From assembly GCA_963702305.1 (NCBI GenBank), contig CAVPBX010000001.1:75285-139284 (forward strand): DNA of 64,000 nt, read 5' to 3'. Position 1 is the first letter of the stretch, and every line of letters begins with the position of its first letter. The DNA comes from PALSA-693 sp963702305 (GTDB lineage Bacteria; Actinomycetota; Acidimicrobiia; Acidimicrobiales; Palsa-688). The notes beneath the pieces are model-generated. The model worked only from the letters and a program-made list of their open reading frames with translations. It ran no database searches and had not been told where the DNA came from. The translations under genes were made by a program, and so were the position numbers. This document shows positions 1 to 9,682 of this stretch, piece by piece.

Positions 1-1430
1 ACATGGCCCTCAACTCGGCGGTCACGCCGTCCGGCCACGAGATCGGGCGGGCGCAGGCGGCCCAGGCGCAGGCCGCCGGCGTCCCGCCGGAGGTGGCCAT
101 GAATCCCATCCTGCTGAAGCCGCAGTCGGACCGGACCAGCCAGGTGATCGTCATGGGCCGGCCCTGGCAGATCCTGGACGCCGCCGGCTACCACCAGGCC
201 AAGCCCACCCTCGCCGCCATGGTGCTCGGTCAGCTCGCGGACCTTCGCGCCCGGTTCGACGTGGTGATCTGCGAGGGGGCCGGCAGTCCCGCCGAGATCA
301 ACCTGCTGGACGGCGACATCGTCAACCTCCGCATCGCCCGCGATGCCGGCCTGCCGGCGATCGTCGTCGGCGACATCGACCGGGGCGGGGTGTTCGCGGC
401 GTTGTACGGGACGGTCGCCCTCTTGCCCGACGACCTCCGGGCGTGCGTCGGCGGGTTCGTCATCAACAAGTTCCGGGGCGATCCGGGCTTGCTGTCCGGC
501 GGCCCCGACGAGTTGGCTCGGCGAAGTGGAGTGCCGACCCTCGGCGTGCTGCCGTGGTTGCCCGGCCTCGGGCTCGACGGCGAGGACTCGCTCGCCCTCG
601 GCGCCGGGTGGGGGACCGCCGATCCCGGCCAACCCGGGACCTTGGACGTAGCCGGGCCCCTCGATGTGGCGGTCATCCGCTTCCCCCACATCTCCAACTT
701 CACGGACCTGGACGCCCTGGCGGTCGAGCCCGGTGTGCGGCTCCGATTGGTCGACGGCCCCGCGGCGCTCGGGCACCCGGACCTGATCGTCCTGCCGGGC
801 ACCAAGACGACCGTCGCCGACCTGGCCTGGCTCCACCAGACGGGTCTGGCCCGGGCCATCGCCTCCATGGCGGCGGATCCCCCCGGTCGCACCACCATCC
901 TGGGGATCTGCGGCGGCTACCAGATGCTCGGCGCCAACATCGACGACGCCGTCGAGTCCGATCCCCCCCAGACCGTCGCCGGACTGGGCCTGCTCGCCGC
1001 CGGCACCGTCTTCGAGCCGGACAAGGTCACCACTTGGCGGAGCGGACACGCCCTGGGCCAGGCGGTGCGCGGCTATCAGATCCATCACGGCCGCACCCAC
1101 TCGGCCGCGCCCTGGATCGCCCTGGTTGACCCGACCGACCACGACGGTGCCCAGGCCAACGACGGCCAGGTCCTCGGCACCAGCCTGCACGGCCTGCTGG
1201 AGGCTGACGGATTCCGGTCGGCCTTCCTCGCCGGCGTGGCCACCCGGGCGGGCCGGCCCTGGGCCCCCAGTGGGGTGTCATTCCCCGCCGCCCGCGAGGC
1301 CCGCTTCGATCGCCTGGCCGACCTGCTCGAAGCCCATCTCGACCTGGCCGAGGTCGAGCGGCTCATCCGCACCGGCACCCCGACCACCGCCGGCCCGACC
1401 ACCGCCCTCGCCACCAGTCGGCAACCATGA
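1..1430 (+). CDS. cobQ: Cobyric acid synthase CobQ (5' end cut by window)
   Basis: Glutamine-dependent amidation of cobyrinic acid a,c-diamide side chains in cobalamin synthesis. The reading frame is open from the first base; the ATG at position 3 corresponds to the internal Met of the family's conserved AQNMALNS region, so the true start and the P-loop lie outside the window. About 475 residues are visible. DRGGVFAALYGT is the dethiobiotin-synthetase-like nucleotide region; the class I glutamine amidotransferase domain follows, with nucleophile Cys in LGICGGYQML and the catalytic His in TSLHGLLE. The stop overlaps the cobN start (ATGA), so the two are probably translated together. Confidence 0.95.
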   Translation, partial: MALNSAVTPSGHEIGRAQAAQAQAAGVPPEVAMNPILLKPQSDRTSQVIVMGRPWQILDAAGYHQAKPTLAAMVLGQLADLRARFDVVICEGAGSPAEINLLDGDIVNLRIARDAGLPAIVVGDIDRGGVFAALYGTVALLPDDLRACVGGFVINKFRGDPGLLSGGPDELARRSGVPTLGVLPWLPGLGLDGEDSLALGAGWGTADPGQPGTLDVAGPLDVAVIRFPHISNFTDLDALAVEPGVRLRLVDGPAALGHPDLIVLPGTKTTVADLAWLHQTGLARAIASMAADPPGRTTILGICGGYQMLGANIDDAVESDPPQTVAGLGLLAAGTVFEPDKVTTWRSGHALGQAVRGYQIHHGRTHSAAPWIALVDPTDHDGAQANDGQVLGTSLHGLLEADGFRSAFLAGVATRAGRPWAPSGVSFPAAREARFDRLADLLEAHLDLAEVERLIRTGTPTTAGPTTALATSRQP

Positions 1431-4400
1431 TCCTCTACCTCACCAATGCCCCCAGCGAGATCCTGGCCCTGCGCTCGATCGTCGAGGGACTGCCCGACGG
1501 GTTCCCGGCCCTCCGGGCGGCCAGCGCCACTGGGCCCACCGCCCCGGACGTGGAGGGGGCGGACGCCGTGCTGGTCCGCCTGCTCGGCGGCGCCCGCGCC
1601 TGGGCGGAGCCGTTCCGTGCGCTCCAGCAGCGGTGCCGGGCCGCCGGCATCCCGCTACTGGCCTTCGGCGGCGAGGCCGCTCCCGACGCCGAGTTGACGG
1701 CGGCGTCGACGGTCCCCAGCGCCACCGTGGCGCAGGCCTTCGAATACCTCGTCCACGGCGGCCTGGCCAACTTCGAGCATCTCCTGCGGTTCGTGTCCGA
1801 CACCGTGTGCATGACCGGGTTCGGCTTCGACCCACCTGCCGAGGTCCCGGCCGCCGGGGTCTACTACCGCACCGGGCAGCCGGCGCCGGGGGCCCACGTG
1901 GCCGTGCTCTTCTACCGGGCCCATCTGGTCGCCGGCAACACCCGCTTCGTCGACGACCTCATCCGCGCCCTCGAAGCACGCCGCACCCGGGTCACGGCCG
2001 CGTGGTGCTACAGCCTCCGGCCCGGTCCCGACGGGCGCGTCGACGCCCTCGATCTCCTCGCCGGCGAGCACCCGGACGCCCTGGTCACGACGGTCCTGGT
2101 GTCCGGCAGCGCCGCGGACGACGGCCTGGCCTGGGACGCGTCCGCGCTCGGCCAGCTGGGCGTTCCGGTGGTCCAGGCCATCACCGGCACCACTTCCCGG
2201 GCGGAGTGGGAAGCCGCCCCGGGGGGTCTGTTCCCGCTCGACGTGGCCATGCGGGTCGCCCTGCCGGAGTTCGACGGCCGCATCGTGGCCGTCCCGTTCT
2301 CCTTCAACGAGGAAGTCGACGACGGCGACACCCTCGGCGCGCCGGTCAGCGCCTACCGCACCGTGCCCGACCGGGTGGGGCGCGTCGCCGGCCTGGCCAC
2401 CCGCCTGGCCCGGCTGCGGTCCACCCCGCCCGCCGACCGCCGGGTCGCGATCGTGCTGTCCGCCTACCCGACCAAGCGCAGCCGCATCGGCAACGCCGTG
2501 GCCCTGGACACCCCGGCCTCGGTGATCGAGCTCCTGCACGCCCTGGCCCGGGCCGGCTACCGCGTCGACCGCATCCCGGCGGACGGCGACAGTCTCATGG
2601 CCGAGCTGATCGACGCCTTCTCCTACGACCGGGAGATGCTCACCCCCGAGCAACTGATCCGGGCGCCGGGCCGCTGGCCGGCCGAGCGCTACCGGACCTG
2701 GTGGGCCGGCGTCGACGCCGCCGCCCGCGCCACGCTCGAGGCGTCGTGGGGACCAGCCCCCGGCCAGGTGTACGTCGACCCTGCCAGCAGCGATCTGGTG
2801 TTCGCCGGCCTGGACCTGGGCGGGGTGCTGGTGACCGTGCAACCCCCACGCGGCTTCGGCGACCAGCCCGTGGCGGTCTACCACTCGCCCGATCTGCCGC
2901 CGACGCACCACTATCTGGGGTTCTACCGGTGGCTGGACGAGGGCTGGGGCGCCGACGCCATCGTCCATGCGGGCAAGCACGGGACCCTGGAGTGGCTGCC
3001 CGGCAAGGGCGTGGGCCTCTCGGCGGGCTGCTTCCCCGACGTGGCCCTCGGCGACCTGCCGGTCGTCTATCCCTTCGTGGTCAACGACCCGGGCGAGGGC
3101 ACCCAGGCCAAGCGCCGGGCCCACGCCACCATCGTCGACCACCTGCTGCCGCCCATGACCCGGGCGGACACCTACGACGAGGTGGCCCAGCTGGAGCAGC
3201 TGCTCGACGAGCACGCCCAGATCGCCGCCCTCGACCCCTCGAAGCTCCCGGCGATCAGGGAAAAAGTGTGGGATCTGCTGGTCGCAGCCGAGCTCCACCG
3301 GGACCTGGGTCTGGCTGCGGCCCCGGAAGGGGACGCGTTCGACGAGCTGGTCAATCACGTCGACGGTTACCTGTGCGAGCTCAAAGACGCCCAGATCCGC
3401 GGTGGCCTGCACGTCCTCGGCCAGGCCCCCAGCGGTGAAGCGCGCCTCGACCTACTGGCGGCCTTGACCCGGCTGCCGCAAGGGTCGGTGGCGTCGCTGC
3501 GCGAGGTGGTGGCGGCCCGGTTGGGCCTCGACGTCACCCGCGCCGGGGTGGACGCGCTGGATCTGGAGTGCCGCCGGCTCCTGGCTGGGGACGCCCGGCC
3601 CGGCTCGGCGGCCGAGACGGAAGTCCTGGCCTGGGTCGCCGACACGCTCAACCCGGCGCTGGACCGCACCCCCGACGAGATCGAGCGCGGTGCTGGCGGC
3701 CCTGGACGGGCGCTGGGTGGCGCCGGGTCCCAGCGGGGCGCCGACCCGCGGCATGGCCCACGTGCTGCCCACCGGGCGGAACTTCTACTCCGTCGATCCC
3801 AAGGCCCTGCCCAGCCGGCTGGCCTGGGACGTGGGTCGCGGCCTCGCCGACCAGCTGCTGGCGAGGTACCTGGCGGACGAAGGCCGGTACCCGGCCAGCG
3901 TCGGCCTGGTGGTGTGGGGAACCGCGGCCATGCGGACGGGCGGCGACGACGTCGCGGAGGCCCTGGCCCTCCTCGGCGTCCGGCCGGTGTGGCAGTCGGA
4001 GTCCGGCCGGGTCACCGGGGTGGAACTCGATCCCGGAGCACGAACTGGGCCGCCCCCGCATCGACGTGGTGTTGCGCATCTCCGGGTTCTTCCGCGACGC
4101 CTTCCCGCACCTGATCGCCCTGCTCGACGACGCCGTGGCCCTGGCCGGTTTCGCCGACGGCGACCCGCGGATCTTCGGGGCCAAACCCGGCGCCTACGGC
4201 TCGGGGATCCTGCCGCTGCTGGAGAGTCGCAACTGGCGCAGCGACGAGGACCTGGCCGCGGTCGTACGTGGCCTGGGGCGGCTACAGCTACGGGCGGGCC
4301 GGCATGGGCGTGCCCGCGGCCGACGCCATGCGCCGGCGCTTCGCCGGGATCGAGATCGCGGTCAAGAACCAGGACAACCGGGAGCACGACATCTTCGACT

Positions 4401-4882
4401 CTGACGACTACCTCCAGGACCACGGCGGCATGATCGCCACCGTGCGCGCCTTGTCGGGCCGGGCGCCGACCGCGATCTTCGGCGACTCCGCCGACCCGGC
4501 CCGCCCCCGGGTGCGTCGCCTGGAAGAGGAAGTGGCCCGGGTGGTCCGCACCCGGGTGCTCAACCCGAAGTGGATCACGGCCATGACCCGGCACGGCTAC
4601 AAAGGGGCGTTCGAGATGGCCGCCACCGTCGACTACCTGTACGGGTACGACGCCACCGCCCACGTGGTCGAGGATTGGATGTACGAGCGGGTCACCGACG
4701 CCTACGTCGCCGACCCCGAGATCCGCAAGTTCCTCGAGGCCTCCAACCCCTGGGCCTTGCGGGCCATGGCCGAACGGCTCCTGGAGGCCAGCGAGCGAGG
4801 ACTGTGGTCGGCGTCGGCGGGCGCCCTGCAGACCTTGCGGGCCGCGGTGCTGGAGGCCGAGGGGTGGGAGGAGTCCCGATGA
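1427..4882 (+). CDS. cobN: Cobaltochelatase CobN (three single-base frame breaks)
   Basis: Large subunit of the ATP-dependent cobalt chelatase that inserts cobalt into hydrogenobyrinic acid a,c-diamide. The start overlaps the cobQ stop. Homology runs continuously through four reading-frame segments: to about 3685, about 3690-4030, about 4035-4262, and 4265 to the end. At each junction one extra base in the sequence restores the protein (for example DEIER followed by VLAALDGRW, and LAAV followed by YVAWGGYSYG). Total length is about 1,150 residues, close to the family norm. Recognisable stretches include HAGKHGTLEWLPGKGVGLS, NFYSVDPKALPS and GYKGAFEMAATVDYLYG. The ATGA overlap with the next gene supports a chelatase operon. 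I read the breaks as sequencing errors, not decay. Confidence 0.93.
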
Positions 4883-6692
4883 ACGAACCCCAGCTGCCGT
4901 TCTCCGCCGTCGTCGGACTCGAGGACGCCAAGCTGGCCCTGATCCTCAATGCCGTCGACCCGGGCATCGGCGGGGTGCTGCTGCGGGGCCAAAAGGGGAG
5001 CGCCAAGTCGACCCTGGCCCGGGGTCTGGCCGCCTTGCTCCCCGGCGCCGCGCCGTTCGTCGAGTTGCCGATCGGCGCAACCGAGGACCGGGTGGTGGGC
5101 ACCCTCGACCTGGCCGCGGCGCTGACCGGGGGCGAACAGCGGTTCGCCCCCGGGTTGCTGGCTGCGGCTGACGGCGGGGTCCTGTACGTGGACGAGATCA
5201 ACCTCCTGCCCGACCACCTGGTCGACGTGCTCCTCGACGTGGCGGCCAGCGGCATCAACCGGGCGGAGCGCGAGGGATCTCCCACGTGCACTCCAGCCGC
5301 TTCCTGCTCATCGGCTCCATGAACCCGGAGGAGGGCGACCTGCGACCCCAGCTGCTGGACCGGTTCGGGCTGGCCGTCGACGTGCGGGCGTCCACCGATC
5401 CGGTCGAACGAGCCGCGGCGGTGCGCGGCCGCTTGGCGTTCGATGCCGATCCGGCCCGGGCCGCGGCCGCCGTGGCCGGGGCCGAGGCCGATCTCACCGG
5501 GCGTCTCGCCGCAGCCCGGCCGGCTGACCTGCCCGACGAGATGGTCGATGCCATCACCGCCCTGTGCACCGCCGTCGGCGCGGAAGGGCTGCGGGCGGAC
5601 CTGACGATCTGCCGGGCGGCCGCCGCCCTGGCCGGATGGGAGGGCCGACCCAGCGTGACCGCCCCGGACGTGCGGCGGGTGGCGCCGCTGGCGTTGGCCC
5701 ACCGGGCCCGGCGGGACCCGCTGGAGCCGGCCGGGATGGACCAGGAACGGCTGGCGGAGGCCTTGGCCGAGCACCTCGGAGAAGAAGAAGACGAAGACGA
5801 TGACGACGACGTCGCCGGCGGCGGCGAGGCGGGCGGCGGGCCCCGACCCCCGGTCACCCCCGGGCCCGCCACGGTCACCCCGCTGCCAGGAGGGGGCGCG
5901 GCCGATCGCCGGCAAACCGCGCCCGCCTCGGGGCGGCGGGTGCCGACCGAGGCCCAGCGGGGGCGGCTCGTCGGTGACCGCGCCCCCGACGGGCCGATCG
6001 GCTCGGTCGCGGTGGGGGCGACCGTGCGGCGCGCCGCGGCCCGGGTTGCGGCCGGGCCAGGGGAGCCGCTGGTCAGGCCCGACGACCTGCGCCAGGCGGT
6101 GCGGGTCCAGCCCAGCGCCAGCCTGATCGTGCTGGCCGTCGACGCCTCCGGGTCGATGGGGGCCCCGCAGCGCATGGAGGCGGCAAAGGGGGCCGTGCTC
6201 GGCTTGCTGACCGACGCCTACCAGCACCGCGACCTGGTCGCCCTGGTGGCCTTCAGGGGGGATGACGCCACCGTGCTGCTGCGGCCCACGGGCAGCGTCG
6301 AGGTGGCCCAGGCTCGACTGGCGGAGCTACCGACTGGGGGGCGCACACCGTTGGCGGCCGGGTTGTCGACCGCCCTGGGCGTGGCCACCGCACCCGGCCG
6401 GGCCGCGACCCACCGGCCCTTGCTCGTCCTGATCACCGACGGTCGGGCCACCGCCGGGCCGCCCGGCATCGACCCGGTCTCCGCCGCGGTGGCCGCGGCG
6501 GCCCAGGCCCGCCGGGCCGGGGTGGACTCGGTGGTGATCGACGTGGAGGACACCGGCCCCTCTGCTGGCCCGCCCCGCCTGGGCCTGGGCCTGGCCCGCC
6601 AGCTCGCCGACCACATGGGCGCCCGCCACCTCCGGCTGGCCGAGCTGACCTCCGCGGGGGTCCAGCACGCCGTCCGGGCTGCGTTGCGGTAG
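4879..6692 (+). CDS. Fused ChlI-ChlD type chelatase AAA/VWA subunit (one frame break)
   Basis: A fusion of a magnesium-chelatase ChlI-like AAA+ ATPase and a ChlD-like VWA domain; next to cobN it most likely supplies the ATPase/coupling subunits of cobalt chelatase (inference from context). Walker A is LLRGQKGSAKSTLARGL, Walker B is VLYVDEINLL, and the GSMNPEEGDLRPQLLDRFGL region is typical of ChlI. An acidic, proline-rich linker (EEEDEDDDDD, near residue 300) leads to the VWA domain with MIDAS motif DASGSMG and TDGRAT. A missing base near 5276 breaks the frame inside EREGISHVHSSRF; both sides align to the family. About 604 residues in total. Confidence 0.9.
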
Positions 6693-6714
6693 GCCGGCGA
6701 TAGCGTCACGTCTC

Positions 6715-7298
6715 ATGCGCCTGCTGTTGGTGGCCCCGCCCGGGGCGGGAAAGGCACCCAGGCCGAGCGGCTCGCGGCTCACTACCACATCGTCCACATC
6801 GCGAGCGGCGAGCTGTTTCGCAAGGAAGTAGCGGCCGGAACGGAGATCGGCCGGGCCGCGGCGGAGTATCTCGACCGGGGTGATCTCGTCCCCGACGAGC
6901 TGGTCATCCAGATGCTCACCATCCCGGTGCTCGAAGCCGCCCGGCAAGGTGGCTACGTCTTGGACGGGTTTCCCAGAACGCGGCGGCAGGCCGAGGAGGC
7001 CTATCGGATGGCCCAGCAATTCGACGGGGTAGAGCTGCAGGCGGTGATCCACCTGCAGGTGAGCCGGGAGGAACTGCGGCGGCGGCTGCTGGCCCGGGCC
7101 AGTCGGGAAGGGCGCAGCGACGACACCGAGGCCACCATCAATCACCGCCTCGACGTCTTCGACACCGAGACCAGGCCGCTGCTCGGCTTCTACGCCGGCC
7201 GGGGCCTCGTTATCGACATCGACGGCGAGCAACCGGTCGACAAGGTCTTCGCCGACATCGTGGCCGCGGTCGACGGGCGACGCGGCGAGCGTCACTAG
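6715..7298 (+). CDS. adk: Adenylate kinase (one frame break)
   Basis: Reversible phosphoryl transfer between ATP and AMP in the cytoplasm. The ATG at 6715 gives MRLLLVAPPGAGK; a base is missing near 6752 in the P-loop (GAGKGTQAERLA is expected), after which the frame continues to the stop. The NMP-kinase signature DGFPRT is intact. The LID region is short, without the four-cysteine zinc site seen in some Gram-positive enzymes. About 195 residues once the missing base is restored. It converges with the next gene and overlaps it at a shared CTAG. Confidence 0.92.
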
Positions 7299-7747
7299 GG
7301 ACGGGGGACCTCGAGGTGGGCCGCCACGTCCGCCCAGGTCGCGGGCGCCGGCCCGTCTTCGACCACCAGGCCGCCGGCGATCACCACCCACCACGGCGCC
7401 TGCGTCACCCCGTAGTCGTGCCACGCCGCGCTGGACATGATTACCGGGATGTGCCCCGGGGCCAGCGCCGCCACCTTGCGGGCGCTCTCGGTCTCCGGGC
7501 TCGGGGTCACCAACACCACCGCGGCGTCGGTCGGGTGCGCCGCGGGCGCCGCGGACCCGGGCCACAGCGGCTGGCACCCGTAGCAACTACTGGTCAGAAA
7601 CAGCAGCACCACCCGATGGCGGTCAACCCCCACCCGTCGGGGCGTCCCGTCGGGGCTCACGCCCGCCACCTCGGCTGCCGGCACCCCCAACCGGGCGGCG
7701 CGGTGTCGGTGGGACCGCCGTCGGGCTCGCCAATCCAGGAGCCGCAT
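7295..7747 (-). CDS. Thioredoxin-fold protein with CYGC active site
   Basis: A 150-residue protein with a basic N-terminus and one thioredoxin-like domain. The candidate redox motif is Cys-Tyr-Gly-Cys in VLLFLTSSCYGCQPLW (about residues 48-63), followed by a stretch ending in TQAPWWVVI, where Pro occupies the place of the conserved cis-proline. No convincing signal peptide is seen, so a cytosolic or tethered location is open. It resembles TlpA/MauD-like oxidoreductases at the level of fold only. It is divergent from npdG and convergent with adk, so it is probably a single-gene unit. The substrate is unknown. Confidence 0.65.
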   Translation of the reverse strand: MRLLDWRARRRSHRHRAARLGVPAAEVAGVSPDGTPRRVGVDRHRVVLLFLTSSCYGCQPLWPGSAAPAAHPTDAAVVLVTPSPETESARKVAALAPGHIPVIMSSAAWHDYGVTQAPWWVVIAGGLVVEDGPAPATWADVAAHLEVPRP

Positions 7748-7819
7748 CAGGGGCACGGTACCAACCCGCGACGCCGTCCAGGTCGACCAACCCGGCCGGT
7801 ACGTGCAAGTCTGCCCGGC

Positions 7820-8487
7820 GTGCACATCGGAGTGTTGGGAGCGACCGGACCGGCGGGCCAAGCGGTGGCCGTGCAGTTGGCGGGTATCGGGATCGAGGTG
7901 ATCGTCGGTTCCCGATCGGAGGAACGGGCGGCCGAGACCGTCGCCAGCCTGACCGAACGCTGGCCGGATCGTGACCTGCCCCTCCTGCCCGGGGCCAACG
8001 AGCGCGCCGCCGGCGCCGATCTGGTCGTGGTCGCCACCCCGTGGGACGGCGTGCTGACCACGGTGAGCGCGGTGGAAGCCGAGCTGGCCGGCAAGATCGT
8101 GATCTCCATGGCCAACGCCCTGACCAGGTGGGGCAAGGACATGGTGCCGCTGCTGCCGCCCACGGGTTCGGTCACCGTGGCGGTCGCCCGCGCCCTGCCG
8201 AAGTCGCGGGTGGTCGGGGCCTTCCATCACCTGCCCGCCGGCCCTTGGGGTGATCTCGACCACGGCCTGGAGGCCGACGTCATGGTCTGCTCGGACGACC
8301 GGTCCGCCACCGACGAGGTGGTGGCCCTGATCGATCGGCTGCCGGGGCTCCGAGGTGTCGACTCAGGCAGCCTGGCGAGCGCGCTGGCCATCGAAGCGCT
8401 GACGCCCGCCCTGCTGGAGATCAACCGGCGGTACAAGGTCCACGCCGCCCTGCGGATCACCGGACTGCCCGGCGGGAGCCCCACTGA
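7820..8487 (+). CDS. npdG: F420H2:NADP oxidoreductase-like NpdG
   Basis: Transfers hydride between the deazaflavin F420 and NADP. The GTG start gives VHIGVLGATGPAGQAVAVQL, a Rossmann nucleotide-binding motif. SRSEERAAE, VVVATPWDG, VISMANAL, VVGAFHHLPA and the C-terminal KVHAALRITGL are typical of the family. As sequenced, the frame has no stop and runs straight into mshC. Family members end near ITGL, and restoring one G around 8478 would create a TGA at 8485-8487, so I place the end there. The alternative is a genuine NpdG-MshC fusion; see findings. Confidence 0.85.
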
Positions 8488-8497
8488 CGTCCACCAC

Positions 8498-9626
8498 ATG
8501 AAGGCCGTGCAGCTCTACGACACGGCCCGTCAGGCCGTCGTACCGTTCGAACCGGGTCCGGTGGTCAAGATGTACACCTGCGGGATCACGCCCTACGACG
8601 CGGCCCATCTCGGCCACGCCGCGACCTATCTGGCCTACGACATCCTGCAGCGACGGCTGCGGGACCGGGGGCACGAGACCCAGTGCGTCCGCAACGTGAC
8701 CGACGTCGACGACGACATCCTGCGCAAGGCCCGCGAGCTCGGCGTGCACTACCTGGATCTCGCCGCAGAGGAGGTCAACCGCTTCGACGCGGACATGGCC
8801 GCCCTGGGGCTCCTGCCCGCCTTCTCGGAGCCGAGGGCCACGTCCGCCATTCCCGACATCCTGGGGTTCATCGGGATGGTGCTGGAGTCGGGTCACGCCT
8901 ACCAATCGGGCGGCGGGGTCTACTTCGACGTGTCGTCATTCGGCCGGTTCGGCCAGGTCAGCCACCTGGACCGCTCGACGATGCTGGAATTGGCCCGCGA
9001 GCGCGGCGGCCACCCGGAGGACCCCAACAAGCGCGACCCCCTCGACTTCGTCCTGTGGCAGCCGTCCGCGCCCGACGAGCCGGCGTGGGAGTCGCTGTGG
9101 GGCCCCGGGCGGCCCGGCTGGCATATCGAGTGCTCGGCGTTGGCGCTGCGCGAGCTGGGGGAGACCATCGACCTGCACGGCGGGGGGTCCGACCTGATCT
9201 TCCCGCATCACGAGTGCGAGACCGCCCAGTCGGAGGCGGCCACCGGTTCGCCGTTCGTGCGCCACTGGATGCACGGCGGGATGGTGCGCCTGGGGGGCAC
9301 GAAGATGTCGAAGTCCCTCGGCAACCTGGTGTTCGTGCACGATCTGCTCAAGGAGTGGGAGGGCGCGGCCATCCGGCTGGCCATCCTGGGCCACCACTAC
9401 CGGACGGACTGGGACTGGCACGACGAGCTCATGCCGGAGGCCGCCATCCGGCTGGCGCGCTGGCGGGCCGCCGGCGCCGGCGACGGCGCGCCTGGGCCGA
9501 GGTCCGCGCCGCCCTGGACGACGATCTCGACACGCCCGACGCCATGGCGGCCATCGACGCCGCGGCCGCGGCCGGCCAGGGCGTGTCGAAGTGCGGCCGC
9601 CTCTCGTCCTGCAGCGCGTCGCCTGA
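8498..9626 (+). CDS. mshC: Mycothiol ligase MshC (two frame breaks near the 3' end)
   Basis: ATP-dependent ligation of cysteine to glucosaminyl-inositol in mycothiol synthesis. The protein is a class I synthetase related to CysRS, but the N-terminal motif YTCGITPYDAAHLGHAATY is the MshC form, not the CGPTVYD form of CysRS; LARWRAA near the end and the short C-terminus also fit MshC. KMSKS is present as TKMSKSLGN, and the zinc-site region includes GRPGWHIECSAL and FPHHECE. The frame breaks near 9485 (a base missing) and near 9585; the restored end reads VRPPLVLQRVA before the TGA at 9624. Start ATG 8498 is 10 nt after the inferred npdG stop. Confidence 0.82.
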
Positions 9627-9682
9627 CCCGGGTCAGGGCGCTCCCCGTATCCTGGCGATGGAAGACGCTCCGCACCTGACGC

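Noticed and set aside
1655..3412. Long reverse-strand reading frame opposite cobN
   Set aside because: Its sequence is low-complexity Gly/Arg/Val/His with no domain; it is the usual antisense shadow of high-GC coding DNA. The same applies to 22836-26024, 28331-29893, 30787-33063 and 40432-43230 on the reverse strand.
1427..4882. Programmed frameshifting in cobN and other genes
   Set aside because: No slippery heptamers or consistent direction; shifts occur in both directions in unrelated genes at positions that simply restore conserved sequence.
8498..9626. Cysteinyl-tRNA synthetase
   Set aside because: The N-terminal motif is CGITPYDAAHLGHAATY, the MshC form, and the protein is shorter than CysRS, lacking its anticodon-binding extension.
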